A stretch of DNA of 64,000 bases from Effrenium voratum (taxonomy: Eukaryota > Sar > Dinophyceae > Suessiales > Symbiodiniaceae): positions 147,614-211,613 of the forward strand of contig CAUJNA010003242.1 of assembly GCA_963377175.1 (NCBI GenBank). Reading direction: 5' to 3'. The notes beneath the pieces were generated by a model, which saw nothing but the letters and a program-made list of their open reading frames with translations, was not told the origin of the DNA and did not search any database. The translations under genes and the position numbers were made by a program. Of the stretch, positions 26,835 through 40,700 are shown one piece after another. How positions within the stretch are numbered: position 1 is the first letter of the stretch; every line of letters starts with the position of its first letter.

Positions 26835-29800
26835 GTTTGCAGTGACCTGGCCACCGCATACTTCGACCTGGACAAGCGCGAAAGGGCGGCGGAGCTTTAC
26901 GCGGAGCCCGGGCATCCCTGTCCGATTGGGGGAACACAAGCGGCTTCCATGATTTGTTTTCCAGGAGTGTGGTTGAAAACTGGTTTGGCTTTCTGATCTA
27001 TTTGGCCGAAGGAATGACTTTGGAGCACTACACGAACTGAATTGAAAGTTTGGCATGGTGCATTTTTGGCCTGCATCGCGCGCGAGCCCATCCATGACCA
27101 TCTTTTGCATCCACTTGTGCTTGACAGGGGTAGCCCTTTGCTTGGGGCAGGTACCTCACAAAGGTGAACAACTTGGACGTGTGTTTGAAGGCAAGTCAAA
27201 AGGAAAACCACTCAATTTGGGGCACCCCGACTGAGACATATCCACTTGGTGTTGGTGACTGGTGCTGGGCGAGTAGGGCTCACTGACCGCACGGCGCAAG
27301 CGAAGAAAGCGCATTCACATGGGGCGGTTTGCGTGCAAATCGATCAGCCTACGCACACGGACGCACAGACACCAGTGTGTATTTTGTTCAAGGTAGCCGT
27401 TTGTTGGGTTGGCTTGAAGCGAAACCAAAGGAAAGCCACCATTTTGGGGGGTCCCCCCCACGCAACTATTAATGCATCCACAACCAGTTGAAGAATCAAT
27501 TGAAGTTGGGGAGCCAAGAAGTCGTTGGGTCGCCCAACTGACACGTGGCTGTCCGTTTCGCTTCACATCCGCGCGGCTCCCAGGTCCCAGAGCGCCTTTG
27601 AAGCTACCGGGGAGGAGGACGTGGAGTGCGCCGGCGAGGGTTCAGGCTGATTCCTTGGATGGCACTCCATGGGGTTCGGAAGTTCGGAATCTGAAAGGGT
27701 CCTGCGAAGAAAAGAGGGGGTGTCCCCCAAACTAACCTGATGAAGGAGCTAAGGAGCTGGCCCATTCTGACATGTTTTGGCATGCTAGAAACTGGCGGCC
27801 GTGTTATTTCTTGACGCCCGCGGCCTGGTGCAGGGCCTGGGAAAAGGGGGGGGCGTCGCGGCCTCGCTGTTGCCATAAGGAGTGGCTAGTTGAGACCCCC
27901 GCCCGAAAGATAGCTAGTTTCTGTGACTCCGGTTTTAGGTTTGGTTGCAACATTTTCAACAAGACTCTCCAACTGTCCAACGGTTGAACGGTTGCCAAGT
28001 GTGTCCATGCTGGTTGTCGATGCAGGTTTTTTGGCGTAAGCTGGTTGTGCAAGTGTCTGATGCATGTGTTTCGCGCAAGCTACGATGCAAGTTTCTCTGG
28101 GCGAGCTCTCGGTGCACGTTTCTCTGCCCAAGTGCTCCGTGCAAAATTCTCTGCACAAGCTGTCTGCACCCGCTCTCTGCAAGTACGGAGTGGCAAAAGT
28201 CCAAAAGTTTTGCACATGAAGCACGCCACTCCGCGCAGAGGGTCGCGCGCGCGCCACAGACAGTCGCAAAAGCCCCCAGTCTTCGCAGCTCCGACCCGGA
28301 CCTCCGCGTATCTGGCCCATCCTGGCCCCACATGCACACTCAGACCTGGACCCCGCCGAAACAAGTAATTAGTCTTGACCATGGCGCAGCGGACCGGAAG
28401 CTGTGGTTGGCCGCTGGAGGTACGCTGGGTGCCTGCGAAACCTGGCTCGCGCGAAGATTTCCACCCAGCCGGCCGAGTCCGAGGCTTTGCTTGCGGGGCT
28501 ACTGGATGGGATTTGGGTTTGTGTCGAAATCGGGATCGGACCCATAGAATCAGGTTTTTCCTGTTGGTTTTCCCTAGCCAAGGCGAAAAGGGCACCCAAA
28601 AAGCTCACCCGTTTGCGCGTAGATCTTAGGTTTGGAATCTGGAATGTCGGTTTTGATAAAGCGGTTCAAGCTTGCGCTGATCCCCGCTCAAGAATTGACT
28701 TGTGAGCGAGCCGTTGTCATGAAAGCAGGCAGGGCGTGCCCCTGGATGGGTTCCTTTCAGCTTCTCCCTCCAAAGGCCGAGGCCCTGAAGTGGCGCTTGC
28801 GTGTCGGGAAATGGGCGGCTCGTCTTTTGAATTGGTGGGTTTAAGGGAAGACGGGAAACCCACCCATGGGGGTGCCCACCGACACCATTTGTTGGGGTTG
28901 GAGAGAAACCTGCCTTGCCAGGAGCTGTGGAAGCAGGCCCGGAAATTGGGCGGAGTGAATCTAAGGCACCCTTCCCGGACGCCTCAGTCACGTTCCATGT
29001 CAGTGGGTAGGAGGGTACTTAGTTGGAACCTTTGGCCGAGTTGCAGTTGAAGTGAGCCTTTCAATAGTTGGTGCAATGGGCCTTTTGTCAGAAGGAGTCT
29101 TCGAGCTCGTGCATTTTTTGAGCTCTTTGGTGCCCAGGGATGTAGCAAGATGCTTCGCCCAACATGTTGTAGAGTGCAGGTGGCCACTTGGTTCTAATGA
29201 ACGGGATCCAGCATGCACCAAGGGACAATCACGTGCGTAGCGTCGTAGAACCCCTTTTCCCAAAATGGCCCATGACCCGAGCGTGTGAGCGAGTCGGCAG
29301 GCCGCTGGCATCCTTGCAAAGGATTTGGATGCCAATCATGCGGCTTACTTTGAGACTCTCAGGAGCGGCCGTGGGCAAGGCAGAGAAAACCCCGGCAGAA
29401 AGTGCGACCCAAGCACAATTCCAATGTGGAAGGTTGGACACGCTAGGAATGGGGAGTAATGAGGACAGAAGGTCTTGCCTTGTTGAATCATTTGGGAGGC
29501 CGACCAATGCTAACTATTTACTATGTATTGATACGGTCGGAATACCATGAAAGTAGAGATTTTGCAGTGAAACGAGATGGCCCCTCCCGAATTATCGAGA
29601 TCAAACCGTAATGGTTTTGTAGAAAACCACTCAGCACGAGATGAAGCTATATGATTCATAGGTGCGAGAGTGACGGCTGTGACAGAGCTGTGACAGAGCA
29701 GACCCGAAGCTTTGCGCATAGTCCTGCCGTCGGCCCGACCTGACAGCAGAATTGCACGATGCTAAGAAACAATAGCTGAAGCTCATGCAAGTCTTGGCCT

Positions 29801-30499
29801 GCGAGGTCTCAAGGCATGCGCAACAGCCCAAAACGAGTCCAAAACGAGTCCGCAACCAGCCGGATACCTTAACAAGGTGAACCGGGACCCATTTGAATGG
29901 TCAAGTTCTTCATCTACCTCCTCTGATGATAAAAAGAGCGATGCGGGAGAGCAATGTAGCATGCTTGGCGCGGGAGTGGCATAGCGACACGCTGTTTGGC
30001 CTGCAAGTGCTTTTCCATCCTGTGAAAGACAAGCGGCCCCCCTCAAACTGGCTACGTTTTGGTCGACTAATGAGTCTAAACAACTCCAAGATCACAGCAA
30101 TTTTGGCATTGCACTAGACAAGTAGTGTGGTCGGCTGCCATTTGTGGTCCAAGTGTAAACCAGTCACAATCCTTGATGACCAGTTCGTTGAAAGGTTGTG
30201 GTGCAAGTCTTTGTCGGCCGCTTCATGCATGAGAGCATCTCTTTCCTGGCCAGCAGTTGTTCCCGAGCAGGGTGCTTCACTCAGCAGGCGGACCAATCGT
30301 CAAGAGCATGATCCGCGCTTCCAAGTTCCATGAGAAGGCTTGCCACAGCTTGGTTGAACATTCTAAGTTGGGTTTCTTTGTTCTAGGTAGGGGGCCTCAA
30401 ACTAGTGAATTTCCTCAAGGTTTCAGGGGACACGGAACCATTTGGGCCAGGAGCCTTCTGAACTTGTACAAAAACACTGGCCGGATGGACCTGGCCCGC
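26835..30499 (+). CDS. TPR-repeat protein, two exons recognised (partial)
   Basis: Exon 26835-26900 (AG|G start, GC donor) encodes DLATAYFDLDKRERAAELY. Exon 30451-30499 (AG|G start, GC donor) encodes SLLNLYKNTGRMDLAR. Both fit the tetratricopeptide helix-turn-helix pattern of kinesin-light-chain/nephrocystin-type proteins. Their phases (0 at the first exon end, 2 at the second start) show that other exons must lie between. Start, end and identity of the gene are unknown, and the two exons may not belong together. Confidence 0.5.
28020..28190 (+). repeat. Degenerate GCAAG / TCTCTG minisatellite
   Basis: Repeated units such as TGCAAGTTTCTCTGGGCGAG and TCTGCACAAGCTGTCTGCAC; the same family reappears at 56395-56720. 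Confidence 0.65.
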
Positions 30500-31216
30500 G
30501 CCTAAGTCTCAGACACCTGGTGCAAGTAGCGGCGGAGTTTTTCGCCCTGCGCCCGGCAAATTGGGGGCCCAAACAACGTTCGGTCCCCCCAGTAACGCCC
30601 AAGACCCCCCCGAGCACAAGGGCCAATCATGTTGGTAGGTGGTTCTGCAACTGGCTGATCGTGATTTTTGTTGGTCGCCTATATAGCCATAGCCCAGAAG
30701 TTAGGGCAGGCACTACCCCAAAAAATGAGAGTCTCGATGGGGCGCAGACGAGGTTTCCAGGCACATCCCCCGTGCTGGTTTTCTAGTAAACAAGGATTAT
30801 GCATCAGTTTTACTCTTAGAGGCAAGCAGCCGGAAACCCATTTTTGTGGCAAAGTCGACTCTAACCACGTGGAGCCTGGCTGGAGTCCTGGGGTGGGCCG
30901 GGAGGGGCAGTTGAGAAACCATTCCAGGCCAAGGCGGTTGTACTGGAGGCGCCGGGGCTGGTTGCCGATGGCCGGGGGGGAAGAAGGCTCATGGTGGTTT
31001 CGATAAACAGGAACAGGTAAGGCCGGATGTGATTTCGTTTTCCTTAACACCCTTCCAAGCTTCGGGAGGATTGGAATTGAACTGCCTCTCCTGAAGGCTG
31101 AAGCCATTCTAATTGACAACCTCTTATTCAAGGACGGCGGCTCAGCGCATTCTCTAGCCTTGCCAACTTGCCAACTGCAGACTCGGCTCAAGGGGATTCC
31201 TGGCACCCCAACCACA

Positions 31217-31312
31217 ATGAAGGCGCTCCTTTGGGCAGCCCTCTGGGGCACTGCCGCTGCCGTTCAGCAGGCCCAGAGCGAGCCTGTCAAGACGCTAGCT
31301 TCTCGGCTCTGA
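31217..31312 (+). CDS. Possible first exon of a secreted protein
   Basis: ATG 31217 opens a 31-codon frame starting MKALLWAALWGTAAAVQQAQ: a basic n-region, a hydrophobic Leu/Trp/Ala core and a small-residue cleavage site (AAA-VQQ), that is, a classical signal peptide. GA-type donor sites occur within it (for example after CAGAGC). No following exon was identified, and the frame ends at TGA 31310-31312 if unspliced. Confidence 0.4.
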   Translation: MKALLWAALWGTAAAVQQAQSEPVKTLASRL

Positions 31313-32889
31313 GAATTCAGCGATTCGAACCAATGGCTTGTGAGCCAATTTTCCCTCGCAAGTCGTCACCTTTGCTGCCTTTGGCTTTGCTTGCTTTTGT
31401 CCTGCATCTTGCCTTGCCTGCCTTCCCCAGGGTTGGGTGATGGTGATTGCGGCAGATTCGTTTCACTCACTTCGCGTCTTTGTTCAGCAGGACCAACCAT
31501 TCCTCACTCATGGTCTTTTGAAGCCTCGGGATGCAAGAATAAGCCCTCCGTCCTGGGAGTGAGGTGTTTTTCCACACTCATGTTTAGAGGTGGACATGTC
31601 AACAAAAATGTACTGGTAGCAACACACTGCAGCCGCGGAAGGCCCGCGGAAGCACTTCTATAGACACATGCTCGCGCAAGGTATCCTTCTCACCGCGGAA
31701 GCTTTGCGGAAGGTTTTGCAGAAGGGGCCAATATGTCCATTCAAGTTTACAGGGGCACCGCCAGTCTCAGAGAAGATTTGCTGACACACACACACATGTC
31801 ACAGAAGCGTGAATCGTTTGAGGTTTGTCCTTGTTTGCACCTCACCATCTCGTCGTTCGCTGCTTTTGTTGGGATGCTGTCGGAGCGGGTCGCATTTTTT
31901 TTAAAGAATTTGCCGCAGCTGCAATGATCTATCAGCAAAATTCCAGAAGGGGAGTCGCCTAAATCCAAGTTGTGGAATGTCGCGTGCTTGGTTTCCCTTG
32001 CAAATGCGGCAAACAAAGAAGGTCAAACAAACTCGCCTGCCACATTTTGAGCTCTTCAATGGTCGTTTGCTGTGCCAGGGGCTCTCGCTCGACAGCTACA
32101 TTCCTACATAGACCACCATCAGGTTTGAGCATGGCACTACTATGTGGGCAGCAAGCCTCAGTAGCAAACAAAGCCGGCCTGCTTTGTCGTGCAAGACCAG
32201 GGTCATGTAGAATCGCCCGCTTCGCCCGCGTGAGGCGGGCTTCTCCGTGGATGGTCCGCAGCGGGTCTTCCGGGCGCAGAGCGGCACGGTGTTTTTGGAG
32301 AGCGGGCAGCAGGTTGAGGCACTGGCGCCTTGGCCTCGGGGCTCCCTCGAAGGCTCCCTTGGGGCCTTCGGGGTTTCAAGAAAAAACCCGCACGAGTCCG
32401 CATGTCACCCCAGAAGTTCCGATTCTTGCCTTTCGGATCGGGCAACTGGGCAGCGGAAGCCCCCACCGGATTTCCACAAACATGGTTCCATGCGTTGACC
32501 ATGTTTCCCACCAAGGCGAGGTAAATGGAGAATGGAGAGGCCTACTTGGCCACCTTCGATTGGTAACTGGGGATCTGGGGTAAGCCTCAACGGGAGCTTC
32601 CGGGAGTAGACAACACAACCAAAGCATTCGCTAGCCAAGTGAGATCCACTCTCTGGGTGGTAAAGAGGGAAACCACGTAAAGAGGGTGTAACTAATTGGA
32701 ATGCTCGCTCCCTAATTTCCGCGGGATTCCCATGTTCGCGGTCGTTCTACACTTGAGGTGGTTTGTTTGGAGCGTAAACCACTCACCTGGCGGAGGGCTC
32801 TTGAAGATAAACCCACAGGGGATTGTCCCTCAAACTCATTCCCTACACTGGCGTGTGTCTCTTTTTTAAGGGGCCCGCCAGAATTTGTT

Positions 32890-32940
32890 TTTTTCCTGTT
32901 GGTTTCCCTTGAACACCACTGAAAAGGGGGTACCCTCAAA
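32890..32940 (+). repeat. Dispersed ~50 bp host repeat (copy)
   Basis: TTTTCCTGTTGGTTTCCCTT ... GAAAAGGGGGTACCCTCAAA, the clearest example of the family. Confidence 0.6.
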
Positions 32941-32997
32941 CAAAGCGAGCCACAATCCCTGAGAACCAGGGGCTCCGAAACCTCCTCTTCACGCAAG

Positions 32998-35049
32998 GCC
33001 CGGAAGGAGCAGCGGGCGCTGCAGTCGCAGCAGGTGGCTTTGGAGGCATTGGCAAAGCAACAATCGCAGGCGGGCTCCGGGACCCGGTGGCTCTGAAGGT
33101 CGTTCCCAAAACCTAACATCTCAGTTGGGCGCGTTTTTTGAGGATACCGGTTTAAGGGTGGTACAGGGAACACCCAAAGGAGGCCAGCCATTTTTTACTG
33201 GTGCCTTCTCTTGAGAAACATCTGGAGCTTTGGTCTTTGCGGCTTTGCCAAGTGTTTCTTCTGCGAGTTGGCTCGCATCATATTGCGCCGTGGGCGCTGA
33301 CTAATCATCTTGAACTCTCCCAGAGACCAAACAGGGCACGGGGAACAGCTGAATTTCCTCAAGGGGCTTTCCTACCTGACGCCGAGATAGAAAGCAGTGT
33401 GACTTCAAGCAACCTTGCTAGGCAAACCAGCGGCAGCAGACGCTTCAGGCAGGGTATTGCTTTGGACAGCCTGTCCAAAGGAATGAGGTGTCGACAAAAA
33501 CGTGGATTTGTCGGGGAGGCTGTCCCTTTCCCAAAGGGGGTGCCCCAAAAAACGTAGCCCTTCATTTTGCCCATTCCTGTTTTAATGCCAACTTCTGATT
33601 GATCCAAATGACGCTTTCTTGGTGGTGGTGGGTGTAGGGGGGAGGGGAAGGGGTCGTCAACAATGAATCATTTGTTCGCTTGACCTCTAGGGTCTTTCAA
33701 CAGCTGCCGTGTTGGTATGTTTTGAATGCTGGCTTGTTACCGCTTGCAATTTGAGGTCTGGGGCAGTTGGAAGGGGTCCCTTTGAGGCACGCTTGCGTTT
33801 CATTTCGGCACGGTCTTAGGCTGTGAAAGCTAGGAGCATTTTTGCGAAACTCCTGCGCTGCTTCTTCACGCTTTAGGGATCCGGTGAAGCGCCGTTCGAC
33901 TGTAACTGAAATGGATCCAAGGAAAACGGCATCGAGTGTTTTGTGTTGGCCTTCTACGTTTTTTGTCGGAGGCGATAGTCGTTGTCAGATTTTATGAGGC
34001 CTTGAGTTTTTGTTTCTATGCAGGGACTCCCCTCGTGCGATCGAAGTGACTATGATACGGATCCACTAGTCCGGAGGGAGGGGCTCTCACAGAGTCCCTA
34101 TATTTCCCTTGCTGGTTTCAAACATCATGTTTGCAGGTTGGGAATGTAGGGCCCTGTCTCAGTCCCGTTGCTCCAGGCGCAGTTCCACCTGGTGGCGGCT
34201 TGGTAGAAAGTTGGTGCGGGGGCCATGCGTTCCGGATGGATGGGATTGGTTCGGGGCATCAGTTCATGAGTGCCAGCAGCAGCCCCTTCCTCGGAGGCTT
34301 CCCTTTGCCCGCTTTGCCCCTTTCTCTCCGCCTCCCTGTCCGTCTCCGCGTCGCCGGTCGGCATTTTCCCTCGTAGAATCGTAGAAGTCCCGTAGCCGCA
34401 GCCCTCAGCACATGAGTGTTGCTCGAAGTCAGGGGGCCCAGGTGGTTTTCCCTTCAAGCTACAAGCTATTTTGAGGCAGAAACATGTGAACGGCTACCCA
34501 GGAAGCCAAGGAGCAGAGGATGGAGGAGTTAGTGAAGGAGCAGTCCAAGGCGCAGGGCTCGTCTATGCCTGACCCATGTTCGGAACTAGCCACATTCCTT
34601 AGACGTCAACACGACGAATATCAGGTGTTTGGCAAACGCACTGTACAAATTCCATGAATTGCCTAGTTTCTTAGCTGATTGCCCAATTTTGCTGTTTTGT
34701 TCCGTCTTATTCTGCAGCTCTTGGGTCTCATACGGCTGCCAATTTCTGTGGGCTTTGCTGGTATATGCCTATCGGCGCACGCCGGTTGTGTGGGTTCGAA
34801 CCTGGGTGCGTGTGTTTTTTCAGGGTACTCTAGGGTCTATTTTGACCCCTAGGTTGTGGCCACGGCACCTTCGGAGAAAGCCACGGGAACGGCTGGGTCA
34901 AACTTCGGCGGCTTAAGATTCCCCATGATAATTTCTGGTTAGTTCGTGCAATGCGACGTGTCAAGCCATCGGAGAAGGCGTGGGCGTCGAGCCTCGGAAA
35001 ATGGTTGCTGCTTCAGGAGCTGCTGGTAGCACAGGAGGATAAGATCAAG
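32998..35049 (+). CDS. Coiled-coil protein, three exons recognised (partial)
   Basis: Exons 32998-33069, 34511-34549 and 35017-35049 each follow an AG|G acceptor, end at a GC donor and keep phase 0. They encode Gln/Glu/Lys-rich helices (ARKEQRALQSQQVALEALAK; EQRMEELVKEQSK; ELLVAQEDKIK). Matching phase, spacing and composition suggest one gene. No family can be named. Confidence 0.45.
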
Positions 35050-35089
35050 GCTGAGTTGGCCTTGGAGGAGTTTCGACCATACCGGTCAT

Positions 35090-36290
35090 GGACGTCGACT
35101 GATTCAGAAACTACCTGCGATTCATAAAAGCTACGTTTCAGAAACTGCGGTTCAGAAACTATTTCGCAGAACCAGGAACTATCTATTTCGCGCGATTTTA
35201 AACTACTACTCCCAGGCACGGTTGGGAAGCTGTTCGCCCGATTCACCCGATTTAGCAACTATCTTCGGCTGATTCAGAAGCTACTTTCGCCCGATTCGGG
35301 AACTATTCGTGCAAAATTCAGAAGCTATGTTCACGCTATTCAGAAGCTATGTTTGCTGAAGGCCGCCACGCTCAGCACCTTCACAACTTCCTGCCACATG
35401 GTAAGCACACCCGCTCAAGAGCATACGCTCAGCACTGCACGCACGCCTGCCAAATGGTAAGCACGCCCGTCAAGTGCACCCGCTCAGCACTGCACCGACA
35501 CGCCCGTGCCTATCAAATGCTAAGCGCACCTGCTCCAGAGCATACGCTCGGCATTGCACCACGGCTGCCAAATGGGAAAGACGCCCGCTGAAGTGGCCGA
35601 CCAGCACCTGTAACACGCGCTGCCAAATGAATTGCGCGCCCGCCCAAGTGCACCCATCCAGCACAAGACACACACACACACACAACCCGCTCAGGTGCGC
35701 CGCTCAGCACAGCGCGCACGCCTGCCAAGTGGTACGCGCACCCGCTAAAGTGCACCGGCTCAGCCTTCGCTCACGCCTGCCAAGGAGTCAGCGCTCCTGT
35801 CAGACCCGCTCAAGCGCACCGGCTTAGCACTGCAAACTCGCCTGCCAAATGTCAAATGCGCTCAAGCACACGCGCTTAGCACTGCGCACACACCTTCAGA
35901 AGATCGAGAGTGTGCAGAAGCCACCTGCAACTCAGAGATTCCCCACTATCGGTTCCCGAGTCCTAGTTTCAAAGCCCGACCAAGGTTGCAGATGTCAAAC
36001 CTGTCTTTCTAGTTTCCGAATGCTAGTTTCCGAATCCGGCATTCCGGTTTTGAATCCTATTGTCCCAATCCGTCTTGAGAGTTTCCAAATTCGACGTTCC
36101 AGTTTCCGAGCCCGACAAAGCTCCAGTTTCTGAATCCGACGTCCCAGCTCCGAATCAGAAGTGTCCGAATCCTAGTTTTCGAATCCGACTTTCTAGTTTC
36201 CGAATCTGTCATTTAGCATCCGGATCATAGTTGTTTTTTTGAATAGTTTGCCAGAGTAGTTGCCGAATTCATTTTAGTTTCCGAATCGGA
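35090..36290 (+). repeat. Three adjoining minisatellite fields
   Basis: 35090-35350 repeats CGATTCAGAAACTA-type units. 35350-35910 repeats CTCAAGCGCACCGGCTCAGC / ACTGCGCACGCCTGCCAAATGG units. 35930-36290 repeats TAGTTTCCGAATCCGACGTT units. Open frames here are products of the repeats. Confidence 0.75.
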
Positions 36291-36558
36291 CGTTGGCCTA
36301 CCGAACACATTGGAGCAGCGCCCAAAACGTCCACAAGGGGGGGGAACCCTGGCTGAACCATGTTTGAAGAGCCTCGTTTGTTTGTCCGAACCCGGGTTGA
36401 GTCTTTACCATCTATTTCGGTCAACTTCAAGGGCTGAATAATGACACACAGGCTTGTCCCAAGACGTAATTTGGTTATGTTGTCCGCATTCCATTCTACT
36501 TTTGGTTCAGACCCTCAATTTACCAACCGAGTTTTTTTTGTTTTTTGTGGGGCTCGAG

Positions 36559-37567
36559 GAGCAAGCGACTGGAGTGCAGAGTGCGCGCACGCGCCTGGCG
36601 CTGAGCGGTTTGGCCAAGACGGGGACGCAGCTGCTGCAGCTGGCAGCGGCCTCCGCTGCCGACCTCAGCGGCCTGGCGATTTCGGTTGGCCAAGCTTTGG
36701 CGGCCGATGTTTGATCTTACCTCTTAAAAACACAACTTTTCAACTTTTTGGGTAACATGGGCTATATGTCTGTAAAGGGCCCCCGCAAAATAAGACATGA
36801 AGCCCCAAAAAGGGGGGGATCGGCGATTTCTGGCGGCCAAACTGGTTACCGACGTCCTGGGGCGAACTATCACGACCCCCATATCTGCTGGAATGGTTCA
36901 AAGATCCAAGCGCGGAGATGCATAGCCGGGTTTGGAAAGACTACCATTATCCAGAAAAGACCCCCTCTTTCAGGTCACGTTCTTGGAGTCTTTGCCCGCT
37001 CGAAACGTATCAATCCTGGTGTGCAGGTTGACCGAGCCAGTTTGGTGCGGACAAGACCGAGCTGTTGGCCTTGCCTTGCCCTCATTGCGGTTTTTGTTGG
37101 GCTAGGCCAATGACCAGTTGGAATTCAAATTCCTGTGCAAAGAAAAGGTTTCTTGCCTTGACCCGATCCCAGAGCCCCAGGGCCCCGGCTGTGACGCGTG
37201 GCCAAGAATCAAAGCTGGAAATTTATCCATGGCGCCCATTTGAAACATGGCTTTTTCCAGCAAAATAAAGGGACACCACCATTTACAAGGCAATGCTCAG
37301 GTGTTTTTTGTAAGAAGGATCCCTGTTTGGTCACCCAAAAGGGTGGCGTTTGTGGGTGCCATGCCATTGAGGATAGGCCTCTAAACCAAATCAGTAGGGC
37401 CCCACTACCAGAAATGAACCCTTCGATCAGAACCCCTTATAAGGATCTAAGTGCGAACCCTCATAGATCCAGGCAAAGAGATCTTGCGGGATCAACTCAT
37501 CGGCGCGGCGGTCTACTTCTCGCTGATCATGATCGCGGCCTTCATTTACGTGACCTTCTTCACGTAG
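36559..37567 (+). CDS. Probable tail-anchored membrane protein, two exons (partial)
   Basis: Exon 36559-36699 (AG|G start, GC donor) encodes an amphipathic Ala/Leu-rich stretch (LALSGLAKTGTQLLQLAAAS). Exon 37473-37567 (AG|G start) encodes KEILRDQLIGAAVYFSLIMI and ends in FIYVTFFT and TAG, one C-terminal transmembrane helix. Phases do not join directly, so an exon is missing between them or they belong to different genes. Membrane topology is inferred from hydrophobicity. Confidence 0.45.
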
Positions 37568-37708
37568 CTTACCAGCCATATGGTTCGTTAGACTTTCAGA
37601 GTTCTTAGAGCTTAGAGGTTCTTTTTGCGACTTTTAGAGTTAGAGGGATTGTGACATCTCCCATGGAAAAAGAACAACTTTAAAGAGATCAACGAAGCAG
37701 TCGTTGAG

Positions 37709-40700
37709 GTACCAGTACCCCATGCTCAAAAACCAGCCAGTGGTCTACGGGGATCACTTCACCTTCAGCCTCTTCGAGTGCTGCAACTGGGACCGGGACG
37801 CGCCTTCGGCGGAAATCATGAGAGCCTTGGCAGCCAACTCAGTAGAGTCGCTAGGTCCTTGAGTCGCTAGGTGCTTTCATTGGTTGAGCCGGTCAATGGG
37901 TTCTAACAAATGGGCTGCTAAGCGCATGGTTCTCCATTTCAAGCTGGAACCCATGCAAATTTGGACCTGTTTAGGCTGCCCTGCCCGGAAGCAGGTCAAC
38001 CAGCCACATGCCGCGCTGAATTCGAGGAATCAAGATCCACTTGCAAGAATTAGGCAATCAAGATCCGCTTGTGCGATGCTTCGGGCGCAGGGAGGGGTTG
38101 TCACTCTTTGTCCGCACTGTTCGAGCTTGTTTCTCGCATGGGTGCCCGGCACATTCTTCAAGCTGTCCTTTTCGCCATGCTGACAGAGGGCCAGGGGTTC
38201 CCATATTCATCCTTTTCAACACACCAAACGGAATCTCACATTTTTTCGTCCAGAGGTCATGCTTAACCCACCCTCACAAGGCAGGTCATTCATGTTTGAG
38301 CCACCGAAAACAATCAAAGGACTGCTGGGCTTTTGCACCTTTCGCGCAAATCGGGGTTGGTCTCCAAATAGCCCTCGAAATGCAAGGTGTTCTCTTGACC
38401 CAAAACCAGCTTCCCCCAAAAAACGGTGCAACATCCACCCAGTTCTAAAGCCGCAAGGCCGCAAGGGTCAAACATGTACAAAACCAGGGGTTCATCTTGA
38501 TTGCACCTGGATCTTTAGACCTGAACTTTTTGGGAAACCAAGGGTTTTCCATTGAAGCCGCAAACGGTTCAGCTTCTTGCAGCAACCGCAGCCAACATAC
38601 GAATGACCTGCAGCCCCAATTCGGCGCGCCCGCGGATCCGGCGAGGAGATCGCCGGATCCCCTGCTGCTCCTGCTGCTGCCTGCCGGTGCGCTGGGCCGA
38701 CACCGCCAGCAGCAGCGGCTCGGTTTCTTTTCTCCAGTGCTATTGGGTTGGATCTTTAGACTTTAACTTTTTGGATTCCCCTCATGTTTCCTTTTAACCA
38801 GCCAAAAGTCAAACTTTTTGCTGGGGGATCTACAGCACCCAAGTTTTGAAGAGAGCAGCAGGGGCGCGTCTTTGGCAACACAAAGCAAGGGGAAGCCAAG
38901 GGCATGGCTTTTCCTCTTGGCCGCTTTTTGAAATTTGGTTGCATCTGTCACTGTCTCTTTTGCTTCTCGGGAAGGTGTGTGTCTTCCCACCAGTAAGAGG
39001 TAAACGTTTTGCCCACAATAGACACGCGATTGTGAACACCTTGCCGGGGATGTGAGCCGCAATCAAACCCGGGTGGATAAAGGTTACGGTTGGGGGACTA
39101 TCCCAGCCAGAAGCAGGTGTGGTGCCTGTTTGCTTCCTTGTTTGGCTTTGAACAGACTCCTTTAATACCGGGTGTGACTTTGACTCGGATTGCATTCGAT
39201 GCTCAGCACCAAAAGGAACCTGTAGAAGAAACCGCTGAAATAAAGGGACTGCAACAGTTCCACGCGGCACCCGTGCGCGGCAAGCTAGCTTGGTGGAGTG
39301 GTAGTGCGGGATGTTGGCAGCCAGCATCGTGATTACACGCACGTAGTGGCGCTGCCAAAGAATGGTGCCGAAAAATGTGGTGAAATCGGGTGATAGCTTC
39401 ACCGCAGCCTGAAGCTCACCAAATCAGGAGTCAGGGAAGATGCGCATCGCGTACTGACATGGCACCGGGTTACCCAGATTTCCAATGAAACGAGTAACTG
39501 GCATTTCCGAACTGTGGGCATGGTTCATCTAAGCCGATCTGCGAGGCAAGACCGGGTTCCTGCCCTTTTGGCCGGGCGTCATTTTGATCGCGCTCTTGAA
39601 CGCCTTCACCGGGATGTCCTTCTACGTGACTAGCCTGCTCTTCACCATCCTCGCCACCTTACACCGTCAGAAGATCCGAAAGAGCCCTGGCAAGGTGATG
39701 GTCGGTTCCCAGAGGGGGAAGCACCGGGCACTGCACCTCCACCGGAAAACCGTCGAATTCGGGAGCTTGGTTGCAAGTCCAGCTGCCCGCAATGTCAGCA
39801 TCTCTCCCACAACCATGGCTCGCTGGCTGAGTTTATGTTTTGGGGGTTCTATATTGTGGTGGGTAGCAACCAGTTAGCAGATGGAGCCCCAGCAAAAAAG
39901 CTTCGATCGTGAGCTGTACCTTTTGGGCATGCTGAGACTTGTTTCTCATTTTTCTCTGGAGAAGTGGCGCCGAGGACGTACGGCCTGCCCTACGGCAGCT
40001 GCAGCACCTGCACGGAGGATTTCTGCACCTGGACCTGGTGCTCCTGCTGCGCCACCATGCAGGAGGCGGCGTTTTAACTCAGGTTTTTCACCGATTCGGT
40101 ATGCAAGGGAAGCCCAAAAACGTGTTTTTTTTTGGTTTCCCCCCCGCACCAGTGGTGAAAACACCCCCCATGAGGGGCCCTTCTGGGTGAAAACTATGAT
40201 TGAAACACCCGGGGAAAACACCAAACACAGACACACACACACACACACAAAATGATGACAACAGCAGTTGCTGACTTCCTTGGGACTTTGTGGGCAGCAA
40301 GGCGGAATTTGTTGCCATGGAGTCCGTGGAGGTTTGTTTTTGGGTTTGGAGTCCTTAGAGGTCAATAGAGTTGGTTGCCAACTTGTGTCAACCAGACAAT
40401 GCCAGCCCCCCCCCCCAAAAAAAAATAAAAACAGGGAAGCCCAAAGGACCAAAGGAGTTTGTTCAAAGAACAGTTGGCTTAATCCGGTCCCAGCAAAATC
40501 GATAGAAGGGAGTAATATACCAATGAAAGTCAAACTTAGGCATGGTTGCGGGTGAGTTGTCCCTGGCCAACCTAGGGCTTTGGGCCTGCACGTGCTGATT
40601 GGATACTCTGGATCAGCCTTAGGAGGACTTGTTGTATATGATTGCGTCTTTGTTAGGCCCCCCTCCCCCAAAAATGGTGGCTTTCTATTTTGGGTTCCCC

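Noticed and set aside
26170..26937. Long His/Thr- or Cys/Val-rich reading frames on both strands
   Set aside because: They are translations of the TG/TCTGTG microsatellite, open in several frames simply because the repeat lacks stops.
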